DNA of 64,000 nt from Hofstenia miamia (GCA_900660155.1 CABFPE010000211.1:188897-252896), one strand, 5' to 3'; positions 10,740 through 22,699 are shown, counted from the stretch's first letter. A program made the numbers and translations. The notes: generated by a model not told the origin, from the letters alone.

Positions 10740-10854
10740 TGGTGGACTAGGCTGCTGTTTTATACCCTTCTTTCTTGATGCTTGCAAAGATGCAATACAT
10801 TCCTGTCCACATTGCCATCATGTGGTTGGAGATTACAAACCTATCAAAATGTAA
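10740..10854 (+). CDS. LITAF-domain protein copy 2, last exon (C-terminal half of the domain)
   Basis: 115 bases, the same length as the last exon of copy 1. The acceptor is attatttag (AG at 10738-10739), one base completes the split codon, and TAA is at 10852-10854. It encodes LGCCFIPFFLDACKDAIHS and the second knuckle CPHC followed by VVGDYKP. The residue after PF is F where copy 1 and most of the family have C, but a new C precedes the hydrophobic FIP, so one membrane-proximal cysteine has moved. The intron is only 217 bases (10523-10739) and aligns with the ends of the longer intron of copy 1, so it is likely close to the ancestral state. Confidence 0.88.
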
Positions 10855-10975
10855 AGTTGTGGAGCTGGCTTACTTTCCTCTGTATTGGATTTACTATGGC
10901 TATGTAAATATAAATTTACCCGTTGTTGAATGCTTACTCAAGTTTTTTAAAATTATTTACAAATTTCATGTACAA

Positions 10976-11334
10976 CAGTGGTTTCCCAATGAGGCTCTGG
11001 GGCCGCTCAAGGGGTGCTGGCTATTAAATGGGTGAATGGGGGCACACTGAGAATAGTTTTTTTTCATTGTATTACCAAGCTCATACTTAGTAGAGCGTGG
11101 GTTCAGTGCCGTCACAGGGCTTCTAGATAACAAAAGAAGCCGCCTGGACATAGTGAGGCTAACTAAAACGGAACCTGATATCAAGAGTCTTATGAACTTG
11201 AACCAAGCCCATCCTTCGCACTTGAGACTAAACATTAATATGCATTAATTCGTTTACCTTTTTCGCCAAGGAGGCGTTTGATAGTAATTAAACTATTGAG
11301 AAAGGCGCTATTAGAGAAAATTTTGGAAGCACTG
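10976..11334. mobile_element. hAT-type MITE 3' of LITAF-like copy 2
   Basis: 359 bases with the classic hAT start CAGTGGTTTCCCAA and end ttttggaagcactg, flanked by a perfect 8-base target duplication atgtacaa (10968-10975 and 11335-11342). The inner sequence (ggctctggggccgctcaagg and onward) has no intact transposase; the minus-strand open frame across it is incidental. It interrupts the duplicated 3' flank of copy 2. Confidence 0.87.
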
Positions 11335-11342
11335 ATGTACAA

Positions 11343-12110
11343 GTTAAATATACTTAAATAACATAATAGTACCATATATTTCATAAAGAAGAAATTTTAT
11401 CTACTTTTGAGAAAATTTACCTTTTATTCATTGTTAATAGCACTACCCACACATATTGAAAAGCATGCACACTATATTTTGGACTGATTACATTTACATC
11501 CCTACTAAATTTGCAATCACAATATTTTAACAAAAACCCCTACATATAAATTTGAAACAAAATTAACAATGAAAGGCTAAATTGTCAGTTTCATTCTTAT
11601 GAGAAAAAACATAGTAAAAAAGACTAAAAATTATGAGAGCATTCTATGATTTTTGAAATTTTTGAGGTTATCTGTACAGATCATTTACATAATTGAGATT
11701 ATCTGTGCCGCACTTACTTCAGAATGGCCTATTACTCAGTGAATAATCTTCAGATCATCAGACAATTTTTTTATTTCTTAATAAATTCGACACATAAGCT
11801 CTAAGTTTCTAATTGCTTAATTGGGTGATCACTTTTAGACGCACTTAAAAAAATATATCTCTAATTTAAATATACTGCAGACTTGCCACTAAGCATGAAA
11901 AAAGCATGTGAATTGGAATACCGTTAGCATAAGATATCAATCTAATCTCATGCATAATTGTTTAGTACTGATAGGTAATTTAGCATATAAATTTAGCATT
12001 TCATCTCTAGACACATGTTTAGCTGTATTACAAGTTTTTATTTCAATACTATTTACAGTTAGTGGAATTGCACCTATAGGTGGTTTGTATTGTGTTTAAA
12101 ATGTTTTGTA
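11343..12110. repeat. Duplicated 3' flank of LITAF-like copy 2
   Basis: Non-coding. Alignable in blocks with about 3870-4650 after copy 1 (shared atatatttca(t)aaagaagaaa, cacactatattt and gtgaataat..cagatca blocks, in the same order). It is the distal part of the tandem duplication unit. Confidence 0.6.
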
Positions 12111-13559
12111 TGATAGATATATACTGTATCTTTTCTATATTAAATTTAACTTGATTTTTCTTTAAGTATATTGTAAATTTGATAAGTTTTTCCGTATTAT
12201 TAAGACATATATTTAATGATTCATTAGTTGCAGTAAACTAGTGTCTACTTCATATTGAAAAATATTTGTATATTTAGAAGTAAAATTTTCGAAGCATTTC
12301 AATCTCTAAGCTTCTTAGTACTGCCAATTAGCATATTAAATTTACTAAAAAATGTCAAATGACATTCAGAGTCAATTGTGACAAGTTTGATATAACTGAA
12401 TAACACTCTAAAGTCCAGAGATAAAAATTACTCAATTACTTGCTTAACAATAAGGTAGCTAAAATACACAATCGATCGATATTACATTAAGTATAAATGC
12501 ACTAAGCAAGAACATGTTCTATACCAAACATTCCATCACATGTAACTCATGTTTTAACTACTCCATTCCTTTGAAAAAAATTGAGTTAGTGAAGACATTT
12601 GAAGAGACAATATGTTTTAGTTTGTCAATTTTAAGAAAATATGTGAAGATATTTTCGTTTTTTCATTGTCTTTTGTTGACAAGCATGTCCAAATTCAATT
12701 CTATTTTATGTGATATATTGTACTTTTGGTTTCCAATCCATGTTGAATCAGTGCACCAAGAACATAATTTCGTTTAGCAATTAGTTTTTCAATATCGATA
12801 TTTTTACGGATCATGTATTGCATTATGCATTAAATAAATTATGTTGTAGTCTTAAGATACCATGTCATGTTAATCAAATTGTAAATCTCTAATTCTAATT
12901 AATATATCTGTAAACTTGAACACCATTTTTCAAATATTAAATTCATGCAAACTAATATCTAATTCATTGAAGAAACAGGAGTTTATTAAACTTAAAAAAT
13001 ACATTATTATATTTTTGTTTTTCAAAATAATACGCCAAATATTTTTTATCTGGACAAGGACCTTTTGCTGCGCAGCACATATGGACTGCATCGTGCCAAT
13101 GATCATTCCACCTTTTAATTAAATTTTTAACTTAATATTTGGTATAATTGAATATCACTTTACTATTATGAGGTTGGGAAGAGTTGCCATGGATTTTTTC
13201 AAAAGCTTCAGGAAAGGCTTGTGATAACTGCTTCTTTTTATTGTAATGAACAGGTTCTTTCTAAAAAGAGTTCGTATATTAGTAGGCAAGCACCATCATT
13301 ATAAGCAGGTTTCTGCTGCCAAATCTTGGTGCTATGTCCATCATCTCCCTTTGGAACTCGTCACCTCTCATTCGAGTGTGTCCAAACAAGTGCTTATGGA
13401 GAAAATATTTGTCAACTTCATTGCAAATATGCATTGTTAATGAAATCTTTTTGCCATTTAGTAAATGGGAGGCCGTCTAAATGTTAAGAATTAGAACAAA
13501 ATAACATTTACACATTCATTTCTATAACAAGATAAAACCAAAATAACAATTTACAATTA
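12111..13559. other. AT-rich stretch, no gene recognised
   Basis: Short open frames (for example plus 12514-12777 and 12916-13122) have AT-driven composition and no family motif. At about 13180-13440 the base use is less skewed and a 64-codon plus frame begins at 13246; it was not identified. Nothing here is supported as a gene. Confidence 0.4.
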
Positions 13560-13700
13560 GAATATTCGGTTTCCTCTGCTGCGACAGCGATTTCCTGCAA
13601 TGTGATTTAAATGTTGATATTCGAGCTGCTGAAAAATCTATTGTTTTCAGTCACTTAAGGAATGAGAGTGATTGATCTAGAGCCTAGATAGTGCAGATAG
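13560..13700 (+). repeat. Dispersed repeat, copy A (inverted copy at about 36275-36415)
   Basis: The segment around cacttaaggaat-gagagtgattgatctagagc and the preceding atattcgagct block matches, in reverse complement, about 36275-36415. Shared strings include gtgattgatctagag and cagatagtatt. Copy A lies just outside the Tc1 element; the inverted copy lies just before a mariner-like transposase fragment. Both may be ends of one transposon family. Confidence 0.65.
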
Positions 13701-13866
13701 TATTTTGAATAAAATTTAGAACTTGTCAAAAAAAGTATTATTACTTACAATATTAAATTAAAATTGTGTTGTGACAAAATATTAGGACCAGTAACAATAT
13801 CAAATGATTTATTAATAACACAAATAACAAAATTTAATCTAAAAATGAAAACACAGTAATATAATG

Positions 13867-14757
13867 TCAGTACTCAGTGTGACCTCCTTTTGAAGCGATT
13901 ACTTGAGCAATACATCTAGGCATGCTATCAATGAGATTGTGAATTGTATGAATTAATGTCGCATTGTGATGCCATATTTCTATTACTTTCTCAATTAATT
14001 GTCTTTTTGTAGTATTGGTCTCTGAAGCCATCTTCCTTTTGATAATTGCCCACAGGTTTTCAATAGGATTTAAATTCGGGCTATTTCCTGGCCAATCAAG
14101 CACTGTCACATTTTGTTAATGAAGGAAGTTTTTTACCAATCTTGTGGTATGACATGGGGCAGCATCGTGCATGAAGATGCCATTCCTATTTGGATACCAG
14201 TCACGCAACTGAGGTATCGTTTGATTTCGCACAACTTGAAGGTAGGAAACAGCATTCATCATACCCTCACACACATGCAATCGACCAGCTCCATAATATG
14301 AAAACATTCCCCAAATCATTATCTTTGTTGGATGTTTAGCAACTTGTCTCAAGTGTGGTAGTGAATTGACAGTTCGCCAAACTCTTTGTTTTGTGAATTT
14401 CTGGCATTGGAAGGTTGATTCATCACTGAATGCAACTCGTCTCCAATCCTCCATAGACCAATTAATATGCTGTTGGGCAAAAGCCAATCTCTTGCGCATC
14501 ATTTGTGGAGTCAACTTGAAAGTTTTACGAGGAATGACTGAATGACGACCCAAATCATGAAGACGTCTGGTTATTGTGCGTGAAGAAACAGTTGTTCCCA
14601 CAGCTGACAGCTCTATAGCAAGCTGAGCACTGGTCATCAAAGCTTCACGCAGCATCCTGATTAATGCTCGATTGTCTTTGTCAGAAGTTTTTTGTTTCCG
14701 GCCGCATCTGCTTCTATTATGATAGGGCAATTGATTTTGTGACATTTGTTGCTCCAC
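13867..14757 (-). pseudogene. Tc1-type transposase (DD34E), near-complete, one in-frame stop
   Basis: Cut-and-paste transposase. In order on the minus strand: helix-turn-helix part with ARTITRRLHDLG-like pattern (SSRTITRRLHDLGRHS), first catalytic D in FSDESTF, WGMFSYYGAG, second D in MHDAAPCHTT, and the catalytic E in NPIENLW. There are 34 residues between the second D and E, hence DD34E. The end is intact (GGHTEY then stop at 13867). One TAA in frame at 14116-14118 interrupts the region between the second D and E; both sides are in the same frame. Upstream, the first helix-turn-helix (REIRALLVLNLSQRRSGG, about 14760-14820) is in another frame, so a frameshift lies near the N-terminus. Reconstructed family length is about 340 codons, as expected. 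Confidence 0.9.
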
Positions 14758-15204
14758 CCGAGCGTCGTTGAGATAAATTCAAAACAAGTAAAGCTCGAAT
14801 TTCTCGGCGAAATTGCAGAATAGACAACTCTTTTAAAAAAAAATTAATATGCCATTAGATGTAGTTTTTTTCGCTGATTATAAATCTGCTATTCTTTTTT
14901 TAGGAAATCATTATTAAAAAAGTTATAGCGATATTCTTAATTAACATTACAGCCAATCATAATTCACTATCAATTATTATATTTAGCATATTCACGTATA
15001 ACAACCAATCATATTGAAGACACTTGTCGTAAATGCTTTGTATTTAGTAATATAATGATGCTAGAGATTATTGAAGACGATGATCTAGTTTGCAGTGCTC
15101 CATCAATTTGCGTATTAAATTGCGCATATATAAATAGAATTTCTCCAAGTTCCAATAGAGTTAAGTCTTTTCTCTTTCCCATAGCTACTAATATTGATGA
15201 CAAC

Positions 15205-15489
15205 CAGGCCCGTGGCTTGCATTTGAAGTTTAGGGGGGCCATGGCCCCGCAAATTTCAATAAATTAATCATAATTTTACTCATATGATTATAGTTTCACC
15301 CTTTTTCATTGAATTTTTAAACAGAATTGCATTAGTATTATGTATATTTCAAATAAAAGATATTCACTCTAACTTAGTTACAGAATATTAGAATTAATAC
15401 TATGGAGTTTTGTATCTAGGATGCCAAAAGGAAGGGGGGCACAGTGGCCCAACAGGGAGGGCCATGGCCCTCCCCTAGCCACGGCCCTG
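15205..15489 (-). mobile_element. hAT-type MITE, copy 2, nested in the Tc1 element
   Basis: 285 bases, reverse complement of the family copy at 8044-8333, with perfect 8-base target duplication atgacaac at 15197-15204 and 15490-15497. Ends are CAGGCCCGTGGCT and the complement of CAGGGCCGTGGCT. Divergence between the two copies is limited to scattered changes and small indels. Confidence 0.92.
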
Positions 15490-15786
15490 ATGACAACTTG
15501 TGAAATCTGATATATGCGTGTTTATACTTGACTTCAACTCGTGAGTTTACTATTTAATAGTTTACACTTTCCCGCGGTAAAGAAAACAACAATGTGTGTT
15601 GTTGGTCCTAATATTTTGTCACAGCATTATAATTATTAAATGTTGTTGTAGCATTCACAATTCAAGAAAATAATGTAATCTTGTGCCCATGTGTAGTGGA
15701 CCTTGATGTATACTATAGATGGTTTGAATACAAGTTTAGGCACATTTCCAACAAAATGCTACTGAATAAAAGCTTATATAATATAA

Positions 15787-15814
15787 GTGGTCCTAATAAA
15801 TTGTCACAGACTGC
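15787..15814 (-). mobile_element. Solo terminus of another Tc1-type element
   Basis: gtggtcctaataaattgtca followed by cagactgca is a typical Tc1 end (complement begins TGCAGTCTGTGACAA). It has the same orientation as the right end at 15603-15623 but is not identical. It suggests a second, truncated Tc1 relative at about 15630-15814, cut off at the microsatellite. Confidence 0.6.
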
Positions 15815-15846
15815 ATATATATATATATATATATGCATATATATAC

Positions 15847-15940
<94 letters not shown>
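15815..15940. repeat. (AT)n microsatellite
   Basis: About 125 bases of alternating AT with interspersed gc and ac units (gcatat, acatat). Open frames across it on both strands (I-Y repeats) are artefacts of the repeat. Confidence 0.95.
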
Positions 15941-15941
<1 letters not shown>

Positions 15942-16780
15942 ACATTTTTAACATTCATTGTCGTTATGTGGCGGGTTTCCACTAGAGATTTAGTTCCACT
16001 AAATATTACATGTCAGCCTCGTCAGTTTACTATTAGTTTTGATAGAAAGCGATAGTGATTTTTATAAAATTTAACACTGTTAGTGCTGCACAATTACTAT
16101 TGAAATGATTTCTTACCTCCACTACACAAAATTTAATTTAAGATTTGTTAGCCCTCTAGTGGATGAATTTAGTAGTGTATGTGAAAAATTATTTTAAAAT
16201 TACATTGACTTCATTTTAACTCCATTTCTGTTTGAAATCAATGTCACTATACCTCATTACGAAAACGCTCTAAGTGTGAGAGTTCAATGACTTATATTTG
16301 TATATGTTTTTTCGGAAACATTAAGGATGGAAGCCTATCAGTTGCATATTCTTGATTATTAATATTAGTATTTTAAGAAATTCGGACACAAATTCCTCTC
16401 TGAACTTTCAACTTTAGCAATAACAAATATTTAGTTGAAAATCAATCTACTGTATAATTATATTGTAGTTTTAACTTACTACCAATAAACATTAGAAACA
16501 AGTGGTGGCTTAATACTGGCTCAAGATGAGAATATATAAGTAGCAAATTTTTAGGACCGTATGACTATGACCCAGTTAACGCAAAATCACTGAATGGAAC
16601 AAGTGATTTAGTAGAAGGTTACATTTGCCTCAGTCTATATCACTCAATTGCAACCTACTGTTTAATATATGTTCATTTATTAAAGTTCAAACTAAAGTAT
16701 TTGTCAGTTAAAGCAAACGCTTGATGCGGGAACTTCAATAAGCACGGCTTGAGGCGGATACATGTTGCATATTTTAGCAC
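15941..16780. other. No gene recognised
   Basis: AT-rich unique-looking sequence without coding motifs, RNA-gene boxes or repeats visible by eye. Confidence 0.4.
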
Positions 16781-17056
16781 AGAGATGGAACCGTGCCTTG
16801 CTTTATATCGTACCGTGCCATGCTCATGCGTGCCAGTGCTCATTTTACAGAAAATTTCGTACCCGTGATGACATTAATATACTTATCAAACATATTTGTT
16901 ATTTCGATTTTCTAAATCTATTAATTTGCACATTAAAATCATCAAAAGTTTTGTTTCTCGGACAATTTGTTAAAGTATTGAAAACATTTATTTTTTTAAT
17001 GTCTTGTCGCGCTCGTGCCCCACTATGTCCTTTCGTACTATCAAGGTACAGTTCCA
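16781..17056. repeat. Inverted-repeat fragment, possible MITE
   Basis: agagatggaaccgtgccttg at about 16782-16801 and, inverted, caaggtacagttccactttg at 17043-17062 form imperfect ends about 275 bases apart. No target duplication is seen. The interior open frame is incidental. Confidence 0.4.
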
Positions 17057-17062
17057 CTTTGT

Positions 17063-18795
17063 TCGGGCCGATAGTTGACCTCCAATAGATAGTACCGTCG
17101 GCCGGTTTTGGCCGGCACATTATATTTGCATTGTATAGTTAATCTGTGCAAGTATATATATATATATATTTATATATATATTAGCAAAATATTCCCAACT
17201 TATCAAATAAAACAAAGAATATTTTTTTAATTTTGGCCTGTAAACGGCCGTTAATTTTACCGGCCTTTTTGAAATTTTTAAGTAGCTGCAGGCCGGCAAA
17301 TTGCCAGCCGGTCGGTAGCCAGTTACATCTTGATTGAATATTATAATAGGCCTTAGCGGCGACGCTGCTGGCGGTATGCATTTGAGCATGAATTAAAGTA
17401 ATAAAAAGGAATTTTAAAAAAATCGATATGAAGAGATTTTAAAAAGCAACCACTAGAGATTATCAATGTAATTTATGACACTGATCCTGTTCTGCCTTCA
17501 ACCTGATTTGCGATGCCTCAAACCTTACCCGAGGCTTAACCTTAGCAGATTAATCCTGATAGACCTGATCTAAACATTCTGACCTGACTCAATTTAATCG
17601 ACGAAAAACATTTTTGCAAACGACATATTTTAAATTCTAACACTAATACTGTTTTTTTATTATGTTGCTAAAATCGCTTATAATGACACATTGCAGCAAC
17701 AAAATTCTTGTCTTCTTTTGAAATTTTCGTCTTTGGAGAAGGGGAATTAATTGCTTGATATAGAAGGTAATCAGTTACTTGAATTGTAATGATATCATGA
17801 GTTCCAGATGCTTGCTCTAAAAAAGGCTTTCCAAAAATGTGTCATTTTGTCAAAGCAGGTCGAACCTGTTTCCTTCCATCCGTAATCTTCATTAGGAAAA
17901 CGTTTGCAATAAGATCTGTTCGTTTAGCTGTGATGATTTTGGTAGCAGCTAAAATAATATACTATATAGATATTTAAGTAACCTATTATATACGGTCGTC
18001 CCCTTCCCAAATGATCTAAGCATAATATGTGATTATTTCAATATAAAACAATTTTTTAGTGTTTTTCATACGATAGAAATCATGTTTTGAACAATTTTAT
18101 GCTTTGACATTAAAAAAATGTTCTTTAAGCACTAGCTTTCATGTGTATAAATATAAACCTTAAAGTTTTGTGAACCTCATAAATCATTCTCATTTTTGGC
18201 AAACATGATTCGATTTTGAATGAATTGCAAATATCTAATAGATTTATAATTTAAAACAAAAGATTGAAGCCCCCTCCCCCATTCGAAATTTTCTAGGACC
18301 GCGCCTGTTGGGATAAAACATTTATTTATTAGTAACATTATGATGTAAAATGAAAACATAAATACACATTTAGAAAATTTATTCCATTTTTTCTAATTAA
18401 GGAAAGCCTGTTTTAATGTGAATTGAGAAAATACCTACTCTCTAAGTGATTGCTATATCTCGAAAACACGTTGAGATTGGTCAGAAACAAAAATTATACT
18501 CCAGTATAACTAATAAAATGTTTAAGAGCCTCTTTAATCATTGAAGGACAAACTTATTACTAAGGTTCCCAAAAGAAGTGGTAAATTTCTTGACATTGTC
18601 TTTTTGCATTATACTCATGTTTTACTAGTTTTATTCTCTATCCGTACCCGCCCCACCATTAACATTGGTACCAATATCAGCCCTACCCGCAGGTAGCGGC
18701 GAGGAAAAGCCACTCAGCCTTGTTGAGTCCCCCTTGCCTAAGCTCTTGCCTGGAAGGAGAACATCATCACCCCAAATTGTATAGTTAGCTCATAG
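17063..18795. other. Gene-free stretch before the LTR element
   Basis: Contains a short (TA)n tract at about 17153-17180 and a GC-richer patch at 17235-17370 with palindromic ccggc units. A further GC-rich patch at 18640-18780 lies just before the left LTR. No coding sequence was recognised. Confidence 0.45.
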
Positions 18796-19508
18796 TGCAG
18801 TAGTAGTGGTTTGGGAACATATCGAGAGTGACTCGAGGGTCCTTGATCCAAACCATGAACCTGCATTTATGTTAGGTGTACAAATAGGAGTTTTTCTCCG
18901 TTTAGCTGGCTATCGATTCAATCATTTACATGTAATCAATAATCAACATTGGTAAGAAAGGGCTGGATAGCCTAACATAGGTTATACATATTTTATGTGA
19001 TAGACTTAGGTGACCTATAATAAACTGATAAATCGACCGAGCATGTATTATGTTATTTAAATGTAAGGTAGGAAGCTGCAAGTTGTTAAGTAACTTAATT
19101 ATATTAACTTAATTAAAGCCAATAGTTTTTGGTAATGGCTAAGTAATAATTATTAAGCAGCTAGTGACATTGCAAGGTTGCGAAGTGAATTAAATACACA
19201 ATACAAATTGAGTTTAAGTCAGTTACAATTTGCATTGAGAACTACACTGAGTTAGGATAGGGAACACATAAGAACCACCTAGATCGGCTTAGGGAACACA
19301 AGTGAAATGATGCAGAGATCAGAGTCAGCCGGAGGCCACAGTTAAATCATTCACGGAGCAGAGCTATGTTGGCAGAGTACCTAAATAGTATTCAGTTATT
19401 TCAGTTAAAGAACGATAGCAGAAATATATACAATAAATAGCTAACATGAGTACATCCCTACCCGCGATTGAAGTGAAACAATAGTTTAAAAGATTCATTT
19501 AGCCTACA
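18796..19508 (+). repeat. 5' LTR
   Basis: 713 bases, TGCAGTAG...CCTACA, repeated at 31007-31743. The matched copy is slightly longer through an indel of about 24 bases. A conventional tRNA-complementary primer site (TGG start) is not obvious right after it. Confidence 0.9.
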
Positions 19509-19649
19509 AAAGAAGAAGAACAATCAGTTCAACATCCGAACTCGGAACTTAAAGTCAACGAGAACCAGAGCAACTGAATAGCAGAAGACATGCAAGGAAG
19601 CAGATGTAATACACAGCCAGCAATGAGTCAACTACTACGACTATACCTA

Positions 19650-22060
19650 ACGTAGAGCAGGGGAAAGACAATGAGTCGCACCGATCTACCAGCCACTACT
19701 ACTCATAATGAAAGATGCCAAGAGGAGGAAGAAGAGAAAAGGAAAATCATCAATGAGATAACGAGAGTGGTGACAAGTCAACTCACAGTTAGTGAACAAA
19801 CAACTAGACAAAAGAAAACAATGTATGAGAACTCGATGCTGCCAGAAAATAGTCACAATTATACAATACCATGTAAGGCAACTCTGCCTAAATTTAATGG
19901 GAAAGTGGACAGCTACAACCCCACATTTTTGGAATGGCTGCAAATGTTCAAGATTATGATGGCAGAGAGGAAAGTGAACCAAAGGGCAGCAGCTGCAAGG
20001 TTCCCACTATATTTAACANATGGAGGAAGAATCAGAAAACTAGTCAGAGCGCCAACTCAAAAAAACTGAGCACCAATAATGATCATGATGAATTTAGACA
20101 ACATTAACATGATAATGATAATGATAAATGGGATTTTAACAAAAGCAACAATTGATATGGGAGTGGCAACATCAATAATAATGGATGAGTGTGCAACAAA
20201 ACTGGGATTTAAACAAGAAGGTCTACAATGTTCAAGTAAAAGATTAGTTAACCCTTCTGGAGAGTATATTGACACAAAAGGCAAGATCAAAGCAGTACAG
20301 ATTAGAATAGCAAATACAACCTTTGAGCAAACACTAGTGGTAATAGACACCTACAACAACTTACTGCCCTATGAAGTGATATTAGGGGATGACTTCCTAA
20401 TGAAGAACAGATGTGTGATAAATTATGCTGACAGAAAGATTAAAGTATGATAGGAAGAAATCAAAATCGAAGAGCAGGAAGGAAAACCNCAAGGTTCCCA
20501 CTATATTTAACAGGGGCAGCATCTCAACACTACTTACTCCTTGATGTGGACACAAAATGGAACTACAAGCTATTAATCGGAGACTTTGTAGACTATTACG
20601 AAAATGAAAGCTTTAAAAACCAATATTGAATTATACTGAATTCTACAAAAATGCGGAAGACGGATGACATCTGAAATTATATCCAACAGATAGAACGATT
20701 ATTGACCCTCAGTTCAAGGGAAGGCACATATTCCAAGTATGACCTTTTTTCTCATATCTGCCTTTGCAGATATCCCTACGCAATTTGAAATCAAATGTGA
20801 TGTAGATGACAAGCTGGAGAAGATCATCAGGAAAGCCGTAGACATACAGGCAACAATAGAGAACAATGCTCACATCTACAAAAAAGTGATATGGAATAAG
20901 GAAAAGCCAACAGAATGGAGAAATAACTACAAAACGCAAACAGAAAACATACTGAGAAAAGAAAGTGGAGAAATTCATCAACATAAAAAATAAGGACGGG
21001 AAACCAAAGAAGATAAGAGAGAGAGACATAAAATGCTACGCCTGTGGACAGAAAGGACACAGAAAAGATTAATGCAAAAAAACAAATCAATATGATTGGA
21101 GAGGAAGAAGCATATTACGATGACGAGGACATAATTGAATCTGAATTGGAACTGGCAGAGGACCCCAAATGGAGGAAGAATCAGAAAACTAGTCAGAGCG
21201 CCGACTCAAAAAAACCGAGCACCAATAATGGAAATCAAAATCGAAGAGCAGGAAGGAAAACCATCAATGATAGTCTTTGAACTGGAGGAAGATATAAAAC
21301 TGCAACCGTATCAATACAGCATGCATGGAGTGAAAACCAAAGAAATGATAATGGCAGACATAATGATTTATAACAATAAAGGGATCATTCAAAAAGAGTG
21401 TTAATGCTGTCAAGCATGTGCGGGATAAAAAACGGCAAGGAAAGGTCACAATACTAAATGCAATGAATCAGAATATCAACATTGAGAAAGCAAATGTATG
21501 AATATTCAGACAATACGTCAGATCTAGTATCAAAGCTATTTGGAGAGCAATGGAGGACATCAATAAGCAGAGTAGTTTGTATGGTCGACTTGAGGAGGTA
21601 CTCCACACTGCTGACTCAAGGGCGAGTGGACGAAAACCATTGATGTNACTAGTCAGAGCGCCGACTCAAAAAAACCGAGCACCAATAATGATCATGACGA
21701 ATCTGGACAACATTAACACAATAATGATAACGATAAATGGTATTTTGACAAAAGCAACAATTTATATGGGAGCAGCAACATCAATAATAACGGATGAGTG
21801 TGCGACAAAACTGGGATTCAAATGAGAAGACCTACAATGTTCAAGTAAAAGATTAATTAATGCTTCTGGAGAGTATATCGACACAAAAGGCAAGATTGAG
21901 GCAGTACAGATTAGAATAGCAAATACAACTTTTGAGCAAATGCTAGTGGTAATAGATACCCACAACAACTTACTGCCCTATGAAGTGATATTAGGGGATG
22001 ACTTCCTCACAAAGAACGGATGCATGATAAATTACACTGACAGAATGATTAAAGTATGAG
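19650..22060 (+). mobile_element. LTR element: gag and protease part (fossil)
   Basis: The gag region starts near 19.67 kb with a Glu-rich N-terminus and a capsid-like block (LPKFNGK, FLEWLQMF). A retroviral-type zinc knuckle, CYACGQKGH, is at about 21.03-21.06 kb. Aspartic-protease-like sequence (MGAATSII in the flap-side pattern of the active-site region, later LGDDFL) appears near 20.1-20.4 kb and again near 21.7-22.0 kb. The second appearance probably reflects the assembly, as single Ns separate the blocks. Confidence 0.75.
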
Positions 22061-22699
22061 AGGAAGAAATCAAAATTGAAGAGCAGGAAGGAAAACCATC
22101 GATGATAGTCTTCAAACTGGAGGAAGATATAAAACTGCAAACATATCAATGGAGCATGCACAGTGTGAAAACCAAAGAAATGATAATGGCAGACATAATG
22201 ATTTATAACAATAAAGGGATCAATTCAAAAAGAGTGTTGATGCCGTCAAGAGTATGTGCTATAAAAAATGGCAGTGGAAAGGTCCTGATACTAAATGCAA
22301 TGAATTGGATTATCAATGTAAAGAAAGCAAACATACTAATATTCAGACAATACGTCAGATCTAGTATCAAAGCTATTTGGAGAGCAATGGAAGACATTGA
22401 TGAGCAGAGTAGTTTGTATGGTTGACTTGAGGACTTACAAACAAAAACAGGAGGTACTCCACACTGCTGACTCAAGGGCGAGTGGATGAAAACCAACAAT
22501 GTAGCAAGTATTCCCCACAGCTGACTAGAGGGCAGAGGGACAAAAGCTGAAGAAGAAGATCAGTACAAAATACTCAAATTGGCGGAAGAGGAATACCAAC
22601 ACCTGAGCACAGCACAGTTGCAACAACTTTGAGAGGTACTAGAGAGACACAAATAAATATTCAACTATGGAGAAATAAGTGTGGTACAAGCAATAGGGG

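Larger units (their letters stand above)
13770..15623 (-). mobile_element. Tc1-type DNA transposon with a nested MITE
   Basis: The terminal inverted repeats share at least 21 perfect bases, tgtgacaaaatattaggacc(a), at 13770-13790 and 15603-15623. They enclose a minus-strand DD34E transposase (13867-14757 and upstream remnants). The region 14800-15200 is non-coding, apart from a 285-base hAT-type MITE at 15205-15489. An exact TA target duplication was not placed because the outermost bases differ between ends. The transposon is inactive by its own coding, but terminal identity suggests a modest age. Confidence 0.88.

Noticed and set aside
10966-11235. Minus-strand open frame of 89 codons
   Set aside because: It lies within the hAT-type MITE (10976-11334) and is not a known protein.
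12514-13440. Three small plus-strand frames as host genes
   Set aside because: AT-driven composition, no motif, no splice support by eye.
15681-16055. Long open frames on both strands with I-Y repeats
   Set aside because: They are translations of the (AT)n microsatellite.
17230-17370. CpG-island promoter
   Set aside because: Short palindromic ccggc repeats in AT-rich DNA with no adjoining gene; looks like a repeat fragment.
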